Source: Erpobdella octoculata (Eukaryota; Annelida; Clitellata; Hirudinida; Erpobdellidae). Taken from it: a stretch of DNA of 64,000 nt. Location of the stretch: the NCBI GenBank assembly GCA_963978895.1, contig OZ022247.1, forward strand, positions 20,425,430 to 20,489,429, written 5' to 3'. The translations under genes and the position numbers were made by a program. Positions within the stretch are counted from its first letter, which is position 1; each line of letters begins with the position of its first letter. A model generated the notes under the pieces. The model made no database searches, was not told where the DNA came from, and saw nothing but the letters and a program-made list of their open reading frames with translations. Shown here piece by piece: positions 21,564 through 33,497 of the stretch.

Positions 21564-22297
21564 TCAACTTTCGTATAACTTTTTCTGCTCTGCTAACTGT
21601 GATACAAGTCGTCTCAAGTCGTTCGAAATTTCCAATGCTGTTCTCCCTTCTTGGGGGCTTCGCTTGCCAAACCTGAAAACATGTTCTTAAAGTTAACGTC
21701 GTATCTACGAACGGGTTCATCTAGTTAACGTCAGAGCTACGAACATGATCTTAAAGTCGTCAAATCTTTGAACGTATTCATCTAGTTAACGTCAGAGCTA
21801 CGAACGTGCTCATCGAGTTTACGAATTTGATTAATAAACTCGTAACGTTGACGTTAACTTGATGAACATATCTACGAACATGTTCATCAAGTTAACGTCA
21901 AATTAACGAGCGTGTTCATCTAAAAACATTGCTATTAATAAGTTTGACGGTTTTTAAGTATTAAAATTAATGTTACAAAGCTATAAGACCTCGGTCTGCT
22001 GAGAACATTATAATGCATGGTTAGATCGTTAATTATTTTGTCGAAGTTGTGCAAGGTGTGAACTAGGTCTTCATTGTTGGAATCAGCCGATCTTGCTGTC
22101 CTTGTCAGGTGGCCGTTGGAAGAGCTGTCCCGTTCTACTGCCCACGACAGAGTGGCCGCAATTGTCAGAAGTAAAACAAAGGTGAACGCTAGAAATCGTA
22201 CCTGAAGTGGCAAAAAAAGATTTAGCATTACATAAGTAAATTGTAATACATTAATTAATTAATTAAGTAATTAATTAAGTAATTAAATAGCCACCAT
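21564..22297 (-). CDS. NPF: Neuropeptide F precursor 1
   Basis: Three coding exons: the ATG alone (22297-22295), 22201-21990 and 21672-21564, giving 107 residues. The order is signal peptide (VRFLAFTFVLLLTIAATLSWA), a short spacer ending LTRTAR, a mature peptide from SADSNNED to NVLSRPRF, an amidation and cleavage site GKR, and a C-terminal tail ending KKLYES. The last intron splits the Arg codon before the final Phe (AG|G TTT GGC AAG CGA), the intron position typical of the NPY/NPF family. Neuropeptide F is an amidated feeding and reproduction regulator acting through NPY-type G-protein receptors. An in-frame ATG at 22228 would avoid the first intron, but the paralogue has no such option, and both share the ATG|GT site. 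The last intron (317 bp) holds a perfect hairpin. Confidence 0.88.
21848..21901. repeat. Perfect 21-bp inverted repeat in NPF1 intron
   Basis: Arms 21848-21868 and 21881-21901 are exact reverse complements with a 12-base loop. They lie in a degenerate tandem of GTTAACGTC..ACGAAC..GTTCATC modules filling most of the intron (about 21690-21920). Confidence 0.9.
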
Positions 22298-25281
22298 ATT
22301 TGACGGGGAAAAGAAGGAAATTGAATCAGGATTTCTACAAAATAAAAAAAATTTAATTATTTACTTTTTCGTCATTGAAAAGCGGGTTACTACTACCCAA
22401 GCACTTCAGCTGTTTTATTACACAGAAAACTCACATGGAAGATTCCTGGATGTGGTACTGGAAAGATTAGTCGGACCACTCATATTTATATGAACTTCCC
22501 GATGAAATTGGCTGGTGGAGATAATTAGATGGAGATTGGAAGAAACCTGTCGTGGTCGCTATGAAGATGTGGAGGTGAACAGAGTTTCTATGTTTTTATT
22601 TTTATTTTTAATATGTTGTTGTCTATTTATTTTCATTTAAAAAATAATAATAATCATATCAAACTAGCAAATTATTTTACTTATAAGCTTAGCAACAATT
22701 AACGATTAACAGATTAGTTTAGTCATTCTAACTGCTCTTATGTCTCGAAAATATCAAAATTCATATGCAGATGAATTATTGATTCTCCTGAAATTAATTC
22801 ATGATATTCTATCGACTTCTTGCGTCAGATTGTGTTACTACTCACAGTTCTCACTAACTCCGTAGTGTACTGGGTGACTGGTTGACATGGTCTATTAATT
22901 AAATAAATAAATACCTAATCGGTTTTTATTTTCAAATAAATAAATTTATTTACTAAATCATTTTAAAATAAGAAATAAAATAAATTAAAACTCTAATTCA
23001 ACATGGTAGAACTAACGTTTTAGTGGTTGTTTTTTGTATTTGTTCATCCTACATGAAACACTTAAGCAGTTGTATTAAAGTTAATAAAATATCGATATGT
23101 GTAGGGCAGGACCTGCTTCGTGGTAAAATGTGTTCGCTGCTTCATCTACCTCACGAATAAAACAAACTTAAATCCTCTTTTTTCGTCACAGAACTAATAC
23201 ATAATTTTATAAATAACCTATTAATTTTGTTGTTAGCTATTTTAAGCGGGATGTGCCGAAGCATATTACCCCCCGTCGTAAAACCTGCGGCCTGCGGGTA
23301 ATAGGGTTCATTCATTCGTTTTTATAAAATTGATTAGTTTTGTTTTCTGACATTGATTTGTTTGTTTTGTTTAATTTAAAAAAATAAACTGATTAATTTG
23401 ATAATTTTTGTTGAAAAAGAACAAGACAAGTTAATTATCTCATGTTTATACGATTTATCAAACAACCCCATCTATGTCTTTTCATTCAGGTCCTTACCAC
23501 CAGTCCCACCATGACAGTCCCGATTTCCACCTCTCATTGAAAATGATCTCACTATTTAGACAATTGCTGAAACTTCAATCGTTGGAATTGTGATTTCAAA
23601 ATTGTTTTTTGTGTAACCATCCATCCAAATGAAAATACAAACATAGCTTGAAACTTCAAATTATTTCCCTCTGAAAACTGCTTGAAAACTTTCAAGCATT
23701 CATTTATTTATCGCCAAAGTTGATTTTAATTTGATGATTTTTATTTAACTGACATGTGTTTTCAAGTCCCAAAATGATTCTTTTCATATTTTTATAAAAA
23801 AAAAACTTTAAAATTGTGAATTATAATTATCAGCCATCGTTCAAAATTAGACATAGCAAACCAACGGTTATTAGTCGTTCAGTGCCTCAGTGTCATGGTT
23901 AGCAGACCCTAATCACCGGCTGGGTGCTCGGGCTTGAAAAGTCTCCAAAATTATGGTAGCTAACTTGCAATAAAAATGTATATTATTGTTATTAAACAGT
24001 AGTTGATAACGCAACTGTTTTATTGCTATTCTATCTCCATAAATGATCATGCACCTAAACACTGCACCCCACCCCCGTTCATCGCTAATATTAACCACGA
24101 ACGCAGCAAATTATTATTTATTTAAAGCTTATATATTTTTAGATCTGGGGTCATGGTCATTTGTTGCGTCTTTAAATGTGCACAGTTGCTTTTAACGTGA
24201 AAACAACAACACTAGAACCAATCAAATTTTGTAGCTGTTTCCATAACTACCACGGTAGATGGGGTTGTAGTGAACATTAAAAGAGGTAAGTCCAGAGGCG
24301 GCGATTGAGGAGGGCTGGTGGGGACAACGGCCCCCACCCAAGATTTTTTCCACCAAAAAGAAAAAATAACTTTATTAGCTCATTTATTTAGATTAGCTGA
24401 TTAACGTAGTATTTGTTATAAAAAAATTTAATGGTTACCAAAGAGATTGGACACCTAATACAATTTAAATTATATCTATTTATTTATATCATATATCTCT
24501 GCTAATATTTTTCAATTTTTTAGATACATTCATAACCCTTTGTTACATTCATAATTTAAAAGTTTTTTGTCTGCGTTCAATAAAAGTTACTATTTTTGTA
24601 TACTGTTTTTTTTAATTAATATGATGTTTTACATAAAAATACAACATACTAGTGTATATTGGCATAGTCATTTGAGTTTGAAGATTCTCTAGGTTGAATT
24701 TAAAAAATCTTCGCCCCCCCCCCTCCTAGATTTCGCTAAATCGCCGCCTCTGGGTAAGCCCTTGCATAAATGCCGAAACAAGTTGTTTTTAATGCATCAG
24801 GTTAAACATAACAATGCATTTAAGAAATAATTCAAATAAAAATAGGAGAAATGTGGAAGTATAAAAAAGGTTAAAAAAAGAGAAGAGATTATTGTAGAAA
24901 AATATAAAAAAAACTTTGAAAAGATGATGACGAGAAATAAGATGTTGGGAGAAATATAATATAAAAGGAAAAATCCACATCTGACAAATATGACACAACA
25001 AGGTAGGCTTCCTTCAATCTCCATCTGATTATCTCATCCAATCAATACAAGACAAAAAACTTTAGCGTATAAATCCGAGCAAACAACATCGGTCGGGTCA
25101 GCTCCTGTAGAGAAATCAGAGGTGATTTCGACATTGTGCTGTGAAACAGCTGTTTCAGTATAAAAAAAATTTATAAAACATTTTTAAATTGTGCTGTAAA
25201 ATAACTATAATTTTAGTAAAATTAAAAGATATTTTTTTCAGAAATTTGAACTTACCTGCCTCCTTTATCACCGTGTCAACT
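22298..25281. other. Shared upstream region of the divergent NPF pair
   Basis: Three kilobases separate the two start codons. No coding exon is seen. It holds one hAT-like MITE (24293-24752). Promoters for both genes should lie here, but no specific element could be identified by eye. Confidence 0.5.
24293..24752. mobile_element. hAT-like MITE, 460 bp
   Basis: Termini CAGAGGCGGCGATT and AATCGCCGCCTCTG are exact inverted repeats. Flanks GGTAAGTC (24285-24292) and GGTAAGCC (24753-24760) are an 8-bp target duplication with one change. C-runs lie just inside the right end. Confidence 0.9.
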
Positions 25282-25734
25282 ATGGTAATTATCTAACGAA
25301 TTAAATATTCACAATGCGTTTGGCAAAATAAAACTTTTTTTTTAAATTTGTTTCTCCAGTTTCGAGTTCCAGCTTCCGTATTTGGCTTCCTACTCATCGT
25401 CTCCGTGACTGTATTAAGGACGGTAAGATCAGCTGACTCAAACGACGAGATGATGAAGAGTATCGACGAATTTAGTACACTCCTCAATGAAATGGATGTC
25501 ATGTATACAGTTCTAAGCAGACCTAGGTAGGCAGCAACAAATTTTAATGTCTGAAAATTTTAAAATTTTCAAGTGATTTTTTTAAGTTGATTTTTATGTT
25601 GTTTTTTGTTTAAATATATTGGCAGATTTGGCAAACGAAGCTCTCTAGAAGAAAGTTTGGTTTTTGATAAAATTAACAAACTGAGACGTTTAATATCGCA
25701 AATGGCCAACCAAAGAAAAGAACAGGAAAGCTGA
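25282..25734 (+). CDS. NPF: Neuropeptide F precursor 2
   Basis: Coding exons 25282-25284 (ATG followed at once by GTAATT), 25360-25526 and 25626-25734 give 92 residues. The layout matches the divergent paralogue: signal peptide (FRVPASVFGFLLIVSV...), mature peptide from SADSNDEM to TVLSRPRF, then GKR and a tail ending KEQES. The intron again splits the Arg codon (AG|A TTT GGC AAA CGA). The shared SADSN start, SRPRF-GKR end and RRL(I/V)SQ(M/L)A tail show recent common origin with NPF1. The second exon has no in-frame ATG, which supports the ATG-only first exon. An AATAAA lies near 25859. The mature peptide lacks the proline-rich N-terminal arm usual in the family. Confidence 0.88.
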
Positions 25735-26281
25735 AAATATTTGACAATTCAAAAATTCTAATATTTGTTAAATGTCTTACTTTAAATTTCTTTTTTATCA
25801 GTTTCTAATTGAACTACAAATTTCAGATAATCTAAAATACTGAATTAAAATATAACCAAAATAAAACTGTTAATATCAGTTCTTCATTAAAACAACAAGT
25901 TGTTTTCAATAAATTAACTTTTGAAACATAAAATTGGCCGGATTTTGTTTGCAAAATAAGGTTTTATTCAACTGCAAAAAAATTAGGACTTGTTTGACTT
26001 ACACCTTCAACGTAAAACAAACACATCATGTTTCCGAGTTTTTATTTCTCAATTATATAATTTTTTTATATAAGCCGGTTAAAAAGCTTACAATATATTT
26101 ATTTTTTATAAAAAATCATCTGTAAAGTTTAATTAACCAAGCAAACAAACAAGCACATCTGCTTGGAAATTAACAGAATTCTTCAAAAACAAGTTCTATA
26201 ATCTTGACAAAACCACAAAAAAATCATGTTTTGCCATAAATTGAGACTTGTATCTGGTAGAGTTGTTAAAAAAAGCAGATA

Positions 26282-26780
26282 CTAATTTCTAGATATCATC
26301 ATTTTTGTTGACTTCATGGAATCGTGGTATCCTTTGAAAGAATGCCAATTTATACCGTCGGCATAGGAATCGTGCTGTCCTTGATGGTAAAGTCCATTGA
26401 GATTGGACATGTGGCAATTGTCATACCACCAGCCACCTTTGTACACAGTGGCGCAGTTTGATCCCGGCCCGTCGTCGTTGTCGGAGTCTTTCGTTGTGAA
26501 TGGTTTGCCATTGTGACGCGTCAGAGAGTCACCTGTGTTTATAATATTTGTAAAATCCATAAATAAGCAATCTCTTTAACTTATAAACGCTTTATTTAAA
26601 TATTTTAATGGTTACCAAAAAAAAACAATTTGCGATATTGATCCTGTCAGGGGTCGCTCTACCGGACCTCCTGACAAGTTATATCCTGCACCCGTCGACC
26701 TGTCTAGATTCTCAGTCTAGACTTTCAGTAAAGACAGGAACCTAGAATTCTCAGACATTCTCTTGCGCGGGTTTCTGGGG

Positions 26781-26830
<50 letters not shown>

Positions 26831-29800
26831 TTAAAGCCGGCCAGGACAGTCGAGCTCTCGAGTATCAGGCGAAGTCCTGCTCGTTTTTATATTTGATGTG
26901 TGCTTTATTAAAGTTGTTGTTGTCGTGTTGTTGTGTTGCCTTTTTCTTCCTGGTGTTCACGGCATTCCAGCAGGGAAGACTGTGAAAGATTCGATGGTGT
27001 TTTTTTAATGACTTTTAAATTAGCAAAGCACAGGTTAAGCATAAAAATATTGGTTCTGTGCCGCTTTATGTATTTTTTACATAGTCAAATGTCAATTAAA
27101 TTTTTACGAAAAATTTGTATTTCGATTATAAAAATTTAATTTATATTCTTCTAGCCCCAAGATCACGTTCGCATTGTCGGTGCTGTTGAACATGCTTCTT
27201 TAACATGACTTGTGAAGCTACATAGAGGTGAAAAAATTTGCAGATCCGTTCAAACAACGACAACTGAATAGAAGGACAGAACAGATCATATGGAAGAATT
27301 TTGAATGTTTTTGCCGATCGAGATAGCATGTTGTCAAACTTCAAAGATTGAATACAACAGTTTAAAAAATGTTGGATCTTACGTTTTTACCTTACAATTT
27401 TAGGTCAATCAGTTATATTTATTTAATCTACAGTTACGTTTTAAGTAAACTGTGTCGTATTTTGAATTTTTTTTGGGGGTAGGTAGATTCTAATTGACTG
27501 ACTGGCATACAATGCATTTATTACTTTACTATTTTTTGATTTATTAACTCTTGTAAAAAATATATTGTTGACGTCAATTTATCATGAACTCCCCCCTCCC
27601 CCATGTCAACAATTGTCAAACTTCTTCAAACCCCTCCCCCCATATTTTGTTGACATAATAAATGGATGTTCCCCAACCTCATTTTATACAAACCAGCATT
27701 TCCAGAAAAGCCAGAAATGCTAATTGGGTAGTGAGTATCGTTTGACCCAACAACAAACTGAGCATATTCAGCATACGCGTTTAAACCATCAAATGCTTCT
27801 AATTCAATCCTGAGTTTGTAGCTCTTTTCTGAAGTAAGTCTGTGCAAATGTTTATTTCCTGACAATGTAAAATTAGTTAAATAAATTTATTAGAGTGGTT
27901 ATTTGCAAGAACATAGTCAAACAAAAATTAGCCGTGACATTTAATCATTGCGGGGGACATTTTTAATATCATATTTATAATGAGAAAACTCGTCTCACCT
28001 AGCCAGAACTCTCCACTAGCGTTTCCAAAACCATTTTCATATTCATCCCACGTTCTATAAAAATCCAAAGTTCCATCAATTCGTCTTTGAAAAATCTGGT
28101 TTAATATATGAAATTAATAAACCACCGAGTGTGAGTTCATGTACTGCGTTTATCCTACTAGTAGCTGTCAAGGGAGTTTGCAGAACAAGCGCTAATTTTT
28201 TAATTTGTTATGTTAACTTCGCCGCCGGTCTTGCTTGCCTGTTTGTTTGCTCGCTTGCTTGCGTTCTTGTCGGCAAATTTTGTAAGTAAAAATTAATGCA
28301 CTTCACATCCTCAAATCAAGCTTAAACATAAAATATAGACTTTTTCATGAAAATGCAGTCTATCAAATTTTAGAAATTTTATAAAAAAATAATTCCAATT
28401 TTAAATTTATAAGAATTGTTTCATCTATGTATGTTCAACAGATTCAAAAAACTTTGATTTTTTTACCAATGCTTTTTTTTACCAATGCTTTTATTAACTC
28501 GTCGTCTCTGTTTCTCTGTCTGTTTCAAATCTTGCAATCAATTTTTGAGTCACTTCCTGATGATAGATTTTTTTCAAATTTTGCATACATGCTCAAGATA
28601 GAAGACAATGCAATATTCAATTATTAGTTTTACAATAAGTCAATTAATTTAGTTAATTTTCTTGAGGATTTTATCGAGGGGTTTCTTGAGGGTTTTCTTG
28701 AGGGTTTTCCTGAGGGTTTTCTTGACCACAAAACGCTAACCGACTGGCAGACTATTTTACCAAGTTAACACGAACCACACTCACTGACCGCGATTCTCAA
28801 GCGTGTACGAAATTTTCATGAAAATAGTTGAGATATTTAAATTCGATGCTTTTTGATGATATTTTTATTATTATTACCAATGCTTTTATTAACTCGTCGT
28901 CTCTGTTTCTCTGTCTGTCTGTTTGTTTCTCTGTCTGTTTCAAATCTTGCAATCAATTTTTGAGTCACTTTCTGATGATAGATTTTTTCAAATTTTGCAT
29001 ACATGCTCAAAATAGAAGACAATGCAATATTCAATTATTAGTTTTACAATAAGTCAATTAATTTAGATAATTTTAATTAATTTCGATATTTTGATATAAT
29101 TAAGATATTTCGACTTTAATATAAAATAAAAGAGTAATATAAGAAAAAATTGATTGCAAAATTTGTGTTTTAATTACATATAAGAGCATTGGTTTTAAAA
29201 ATTCGTTTTTAATTTACTTGTTTATTCTATGATGACATAGCGCTTAAAATCTCAATTTTACCATAAATTTAGATCCGTCTGCTTTTATTTCGCAGTAAAC
29301 TGGTACAACATGGTCGCCGACTTTAATCTTAAAAATGCCGCTATTTTTTGGATCAGTGTGAGGAATATCGCTGCAATCAGTGAAAACTGGAAGTTCAGGT
29401 TCAGGTTCACCTGTGAAGCATAAGAAAAAAATTTAAACATAACAAATCATTTGTAAAGAAAAATTATTTCAAATCTCACTGGAGGTGTCGCAATGGTATT
29501 CATGGCCAAACTCGTACTCAAAACGTAGTTTACCATGTCTAACAGTTTTCCTGAAACAATGTCAAAATACGCTCAATGTGTAACAACAGTCCAACTATTA
29601 AATCTGACAAAAATGCTTTTGTAAATAAACAATAAACTATTTTATGATAAAAAAATTGACCATCAATACGCAAAGGTGGGTTTTTTGGCAAATCAATTTG
29701 TTACTATAATAGGAAAAACGCAAATTGGTAAAGTATAGGTGAACGACATTTTCAGTATACCATTTTTAAATACAGTTATTTAATTAAAAATAAGATAAAA

Positions 29801-30993
29801 GAATTTAATTGATTTTTTTTCAGCAAATTGATAAAAATATCTAACGGAACATCAACTTGAGTAATTATTCTTATCTTGTTCTCTTTAAAATCATCAGAAG
29901 AATCAAGCCACCAGTCGCATTTTCCTTGACTCTGCGTAGCTTAGAAAAAATAGAACTTAATTTTAATTAACGTTGTTTATGCACGTTTTATTAAAATTTC
30001 AAAATGAAAAGCAAATCTGCTATATAAAGCATTTAATGGATAGCTAATCTTTTGAATCAGTATAGGATTTTTTTAAATGGCACATCTTGAAAGAATGGGT
30101 GAGTTGATGAATGTGAAGCGCTTGTGTGGAAAGGTAACAAAAGTGACGTTCTACATCCACCAATGACTGCAGAAACTCCGTAAGCTAAAGTAAAGGGCAA
30201 ACCATTTTGAACTGCCAGAAAGAAGTGTTTTTTAATATAAGAGCTGTGTACAAAATATAAACTAAAACTTTGGCAACCATATAAATTTTTCGATGTTTAT
30301 TATTGTCTAAGATAGTTTGTATAGCCATAAATGTTGAAGCAGTCTGTCTTTGGTGAAAAATAAAAGAGTTTATCTATCCACGTGTAGATCAGTGTGGTTT
30401 TAGTTTAGTTTAAGCGGGATAGTGAGCGGGAACTATATACATATATACATATACACATACATATACATGAATGAGCGGAAACGGGAACGGAAAAGCAACT
30501 GAGAGCGAAAAAGCAAGCGGGAAAGGGAAAGCGACCGGGAACGGGAAAGCAAGCGAAAGCAGGAAAGCGACCGAGGTAAAAAAAGCAAGCGGGAAAGAAA
30601 AAGTGACCGGGAGCGGGAAAACTACCGGGAGCGAGAAACCGACCGGGAGCGAGAAAGCGACCGGGAACGGGAGAGCAAGCGGGGAAGGAAACGGGAGCGA
30701 GAGAGACAAGCATTAGAAAAACCTCTAAAAACCCCGGGCAACGCCGGGTAACCCGCTAGTTTATATTTATATAAAAATAAAATTTATGTCATTACATAAA
30801 TAAAATTTAAAATTGTATGTTTATATAAACCATTAACTGAAAAATACTAATAAGCCCATTTCAGACTCAAGTTTTCTGTAATGAATAACAGCAAACATTA
30901 CATTAAAAATTACAGACAATCTTATAAGCATAAGTTACCTGTCGCTAGAGATATTCCAATAAATATGGAAATAGAACACAGCAAAGTTGCCAT
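26282..30993 (-). CDS. Secreted fibrinogen-domain (FREP/ficolin-like) protein
   Basis: Seven exons (30993-30939, 29939-29846, 29550-29480, 29410-29262, 28095-27999, 27858-27694, 26532-26282) join in consistent phase and give 293 residues. Residues 1-18 are a signal peptide ([18 protein letters not shown]). About 65 residues follow with no recognised domain (QGKCDWWLD, then [20 protein letters not shown]). The fibrinogen C-terminal domain runs from DCSD (85-88) to the end. Visible hallmarks are [29 protein letters not shown], the calcium-loop-like DSDNDDG, the [10 protein letters not shown] cysteine pair and the closing SMKSTKMM. Such proteins are secreted lectins, often in innate immunity or clotting. 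No immunoglobulin or collagen part is present. The exon 2 donor (CC|GTTAGA) is the least certain junction. Introns hold a 190-bp duplication and a possible solo LTR. Confidence 0.85.
26643..26962. mobile_element. Possible solo LTR in the fibrinogen gene intron
   Basis: A GC-richer block starting TGTCAGGGGTCGCTCTACC, with an ATTAAA signal near 26908 and a GTTGTTGTTGTCGTG tail, resembles a Gypsy-type LTR interrupted by (TA)n. No second copy or target duplication was found, so the borders are approximate. Confidence 0.3.
28450..29060. repeat. 190-bp direct duplication in fibrinogen intron 4
   Basis: The block from 'taccaatgcttttattaact' to the 'caattaatttag' end occurs at about 28478-28660 and again at about 28875-29070 with few differences. 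Between them is a short tandem of 'ttcttgagggtttt' (28660-28725). Confidence 0.85.
30405..30759 (+). mobile_element. Helitron-like repeat, family 1
   Basis: An imperfect GCGGGAACGGGAAAGCGACC tandem (30470-30700) leads into a CCCGG-GCAACG-CCGGG hairpin, then TAACCCG and terminal CTAG (30756-30759) followed by T. This is the expected Helitron 3' end. No TC start was found, so it is probably 5' truncated. Both strands show artefact frames through the purine tract. It lies in the first intron of the fibrinogen gene. Confidence 0.65.
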
Positions 30994-31489
30994 GGTATTT
31001 TGTTCTAACAAATTAATCTTCGTATTTATATAGATCTATTCTGTGGCTTTATAGTTTCAGAGTCAATTAGAGTTAACACCTATATGCTAGAGTTACCTTT
31101 TTTTCAACAAAGGCGAATGCATAGTTCGTATTTATACCTAGTGCATATGCAAATCATTGAACTTTGATGACCTTTGGATGTTTTACTTTTGCTGTTTCAT
31201 ATATATGCTGTTACATGCATGTGTAATGTGGATTTTTAAAAAAAATACCTTTAAAATTATGGCATTTAGTTTGAGCTGTCAAAGTCGAAAGATCAGCAGC
31301 CGACATGAATAAAAATTTGAGTTGAAAGCTTGTGAAAACCTCGACAGTTTGTTTCGAATGTTCTTTAGCGTAAGTGCTACATATATGGCCGCGTGGGAAG
31401 TTAGTTAAACAAATTAATTAATGGTTTATGTTGTTAAAGTTCTAATTTAAGCAAAATCGTTTTTTTATGTGTTACATTTATTGTTGTCA

Positions 31490-31690
31490 GTAGGGCCATA
31501 TGTACATACACCTCCCCTAGCATCAACAGTAGGGCCATTTGTACTTACACCTCTCATAGCATCAACAGTAGGGTCATATGTGCCTACACCTCCCCTAGCA
31601 TCAGCAGTATGGCCATATGTACCTGCCTACGCCTCCCCTAGTATCAACAGTAGGGTCATATGTACCTACACCTCCCCTAGCATCATAGAC
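31490..31690. repeat. 39-bp tandem repeat, about five copies
   Basis: Unit close to 'tagggccatatgtaccta' plus 'cacctcccctagcatcaacag', repeated with small changes. Confidence 0.9.
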
Positions 31691-32317
31691 AAAACGTTTA
31701 TAATTCAAGTAGCATCAAAGCCCCTCTTCGGACGACATGCATAAAGAAGAAAATATTATATCGAGTTTAGAGACCGACCGAACTTTGTTTTCGGTTTCGT
31801 TTTCGGTGCCGAAAGTGCTTATTTATCGGTTTCGGCTTACTTTCGTTTCCTGTTTTTGATTGTTGAACGAAATACGTTTTTGTTTTCGGTCCAAGCAACT
31901 GGCTTGTGGAAAATGTTGAGAAACTTGTATTTCTGTTGTACGATATTCTTATATTTTGGTTCAACTATTAAGTTCTAACACTTTTAATATGTTTCTTCCT
32001 TTCAATTTTAAACTGTGTTTAGTTTCGTTTTCGGTTCGGTTTTCGGCTGAAACTGACAGCGCAGTTACTTTTTCGTTTTCGACTGATTCAAAATGTCAGT
32101 TTCTGAAGCAGTTTCGTCATCGGCCGAAACCAGAAAATACGGTCTCGGTCGGCTTCTAGGTAATTATTAGAATAAATAGATTTTTAATTCTTGTTCTGCA
32201 GTTTCTTCACCAAAAATTCAGTTAAACATTGCCTAAGTACTTTTCAATTTAGCTTCAATCAATTCATGGAATCAGTTGTCTTTGGAGCAGTTATTCTAAA
32301 ACAATTTTTCAAAACCT

Positions 32318-32575
32318 TTTTACAAACTTTTATTTAGGTTACAATCTTTGTTTGTGTGTGTGTGGCTTTCTCTGTACGCAAATCTTGCAAGTAAAATTGA
32401 ACCAGCTTTTTGACTAGCTTGGAAGCTGAAACTTTCAGCATAGCTTTATATTGGATGATAATACATGATTCAATTAAAAAAAAAACTTAATTTGAAAATC
32501 TTTCGTATTTCTAAATTGAGTGTATTTGAAATTAAAGTTTGTGTTAAAAAACTCGTTTTTTCCTTTACTTGTTTT
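32318..32575 (+). repeat. Dispersed repeat family A, copy 2
   Basis: Same order of blocks as at 7905-8160, from 'caaacttttatttaggttac' to 'cctttacttgttt'. Confidence 0.8.
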
Positions 32576-32835
32576 CTCTCAAAAAAGCTAATGACCAAAG
32601 TAGAGGTACTTTTCCAAGTTTTTTTTTTTTTTGTTGAAAACTTCAGTATTTTTTTCTTAAAAAATCTGATGACCGTGCTGAAGGGGTAGTGGCAGATACT
32701 TTTCCAAAAAATCACAAAACGTTAGGGAACTTACTTCACGTCGAGTGGGACCCACTTCAACGTCAATGAGAACCCACAGTACGGGGCCTAGTTCAAATTC
32801 GGAGGAAACAACAGTTTTTCCTCTGTCCACTAAAT

Positions 32836-33378
32836 CAGAGGTTCCCAAACTTCTTTGGCTCTGGACCCACTTGAAAATATTTTTGACATCTCGGGACCCA
32901 CTGAATACAATTAAGCATCGAATACCTACTCAGTAATATCTCATAAATTGGGTCAAAATATTTCGATTTACAGACAGCGTTTAGACACTTTAGAAATTAG
33001 CAGATTTAAAACATAAAAATGAAACTTAGGAAAACAGTAAAAAATTTATTGCAATGCAAAAGCAGCAGTTTTAACAGTGCTATAACAGTTTAACTATTAT
33101 TTATACTGTCTAGTTTAAAGAATCAATGTGAAGGATGGGCCTGCATGTTATTCATAAGTAAGTCAATGCGTGGTTTAAAACAAGTCAGGCAGTTTCATGT
33201 CGTGGTCTGTGCACAGCCTGTTCCTGTATTTAGTTTTCGTTGCCGTCAGTGCTAAAAATGCAGCGTCACATAGGTATGTGGTTGAAAATGGCAACAACAT
33301 TGACAAAGTTATGTGTTTCCTAAAAACTTTCGCGACCCACTTGTCAGAGCTTTGCGACCCACAGTTTGGGAAACGTGG
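32836..33378. mobile_element. hAT-like MITE (GGTTCCCAAAC type ends)
   Basis: Left end CAGAGGTTCCCAAACTT and right end GTTTGGGAAACGTGG are imperfect inverted repeats. Subterminal GACCCAC motifs occur at both ends. Flanks CACTAAAT and CCGTAAAT match at six of eight positions, so this is an older insertion. Confidence 0.65.
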
Positions 33379-33497
33379 CCGTAAATGGCGTCTCTGTATT
33401 AGAGTATTAAAAATACTAAACATTTGATATTTTATATATCCATTCTTTCCCGGTCTTCCTTACTTTCTTCTACGATGATGTAGAGAATATAGAGATT

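Noticed and set aside
30405..30716. Frames rich in GNGKATES and VPGRFPAPG
   Set aside because: They follow the purine tandem of a Helitron-like repeat on both strands.
31758..32160. Transposon with GGTTTCGG-rich interior
   Set aside because: Ends are imperfectly inverted (accgaccga / ggtcggcttct), but no target duplication could be read, so it is only mentioned in the interval note.
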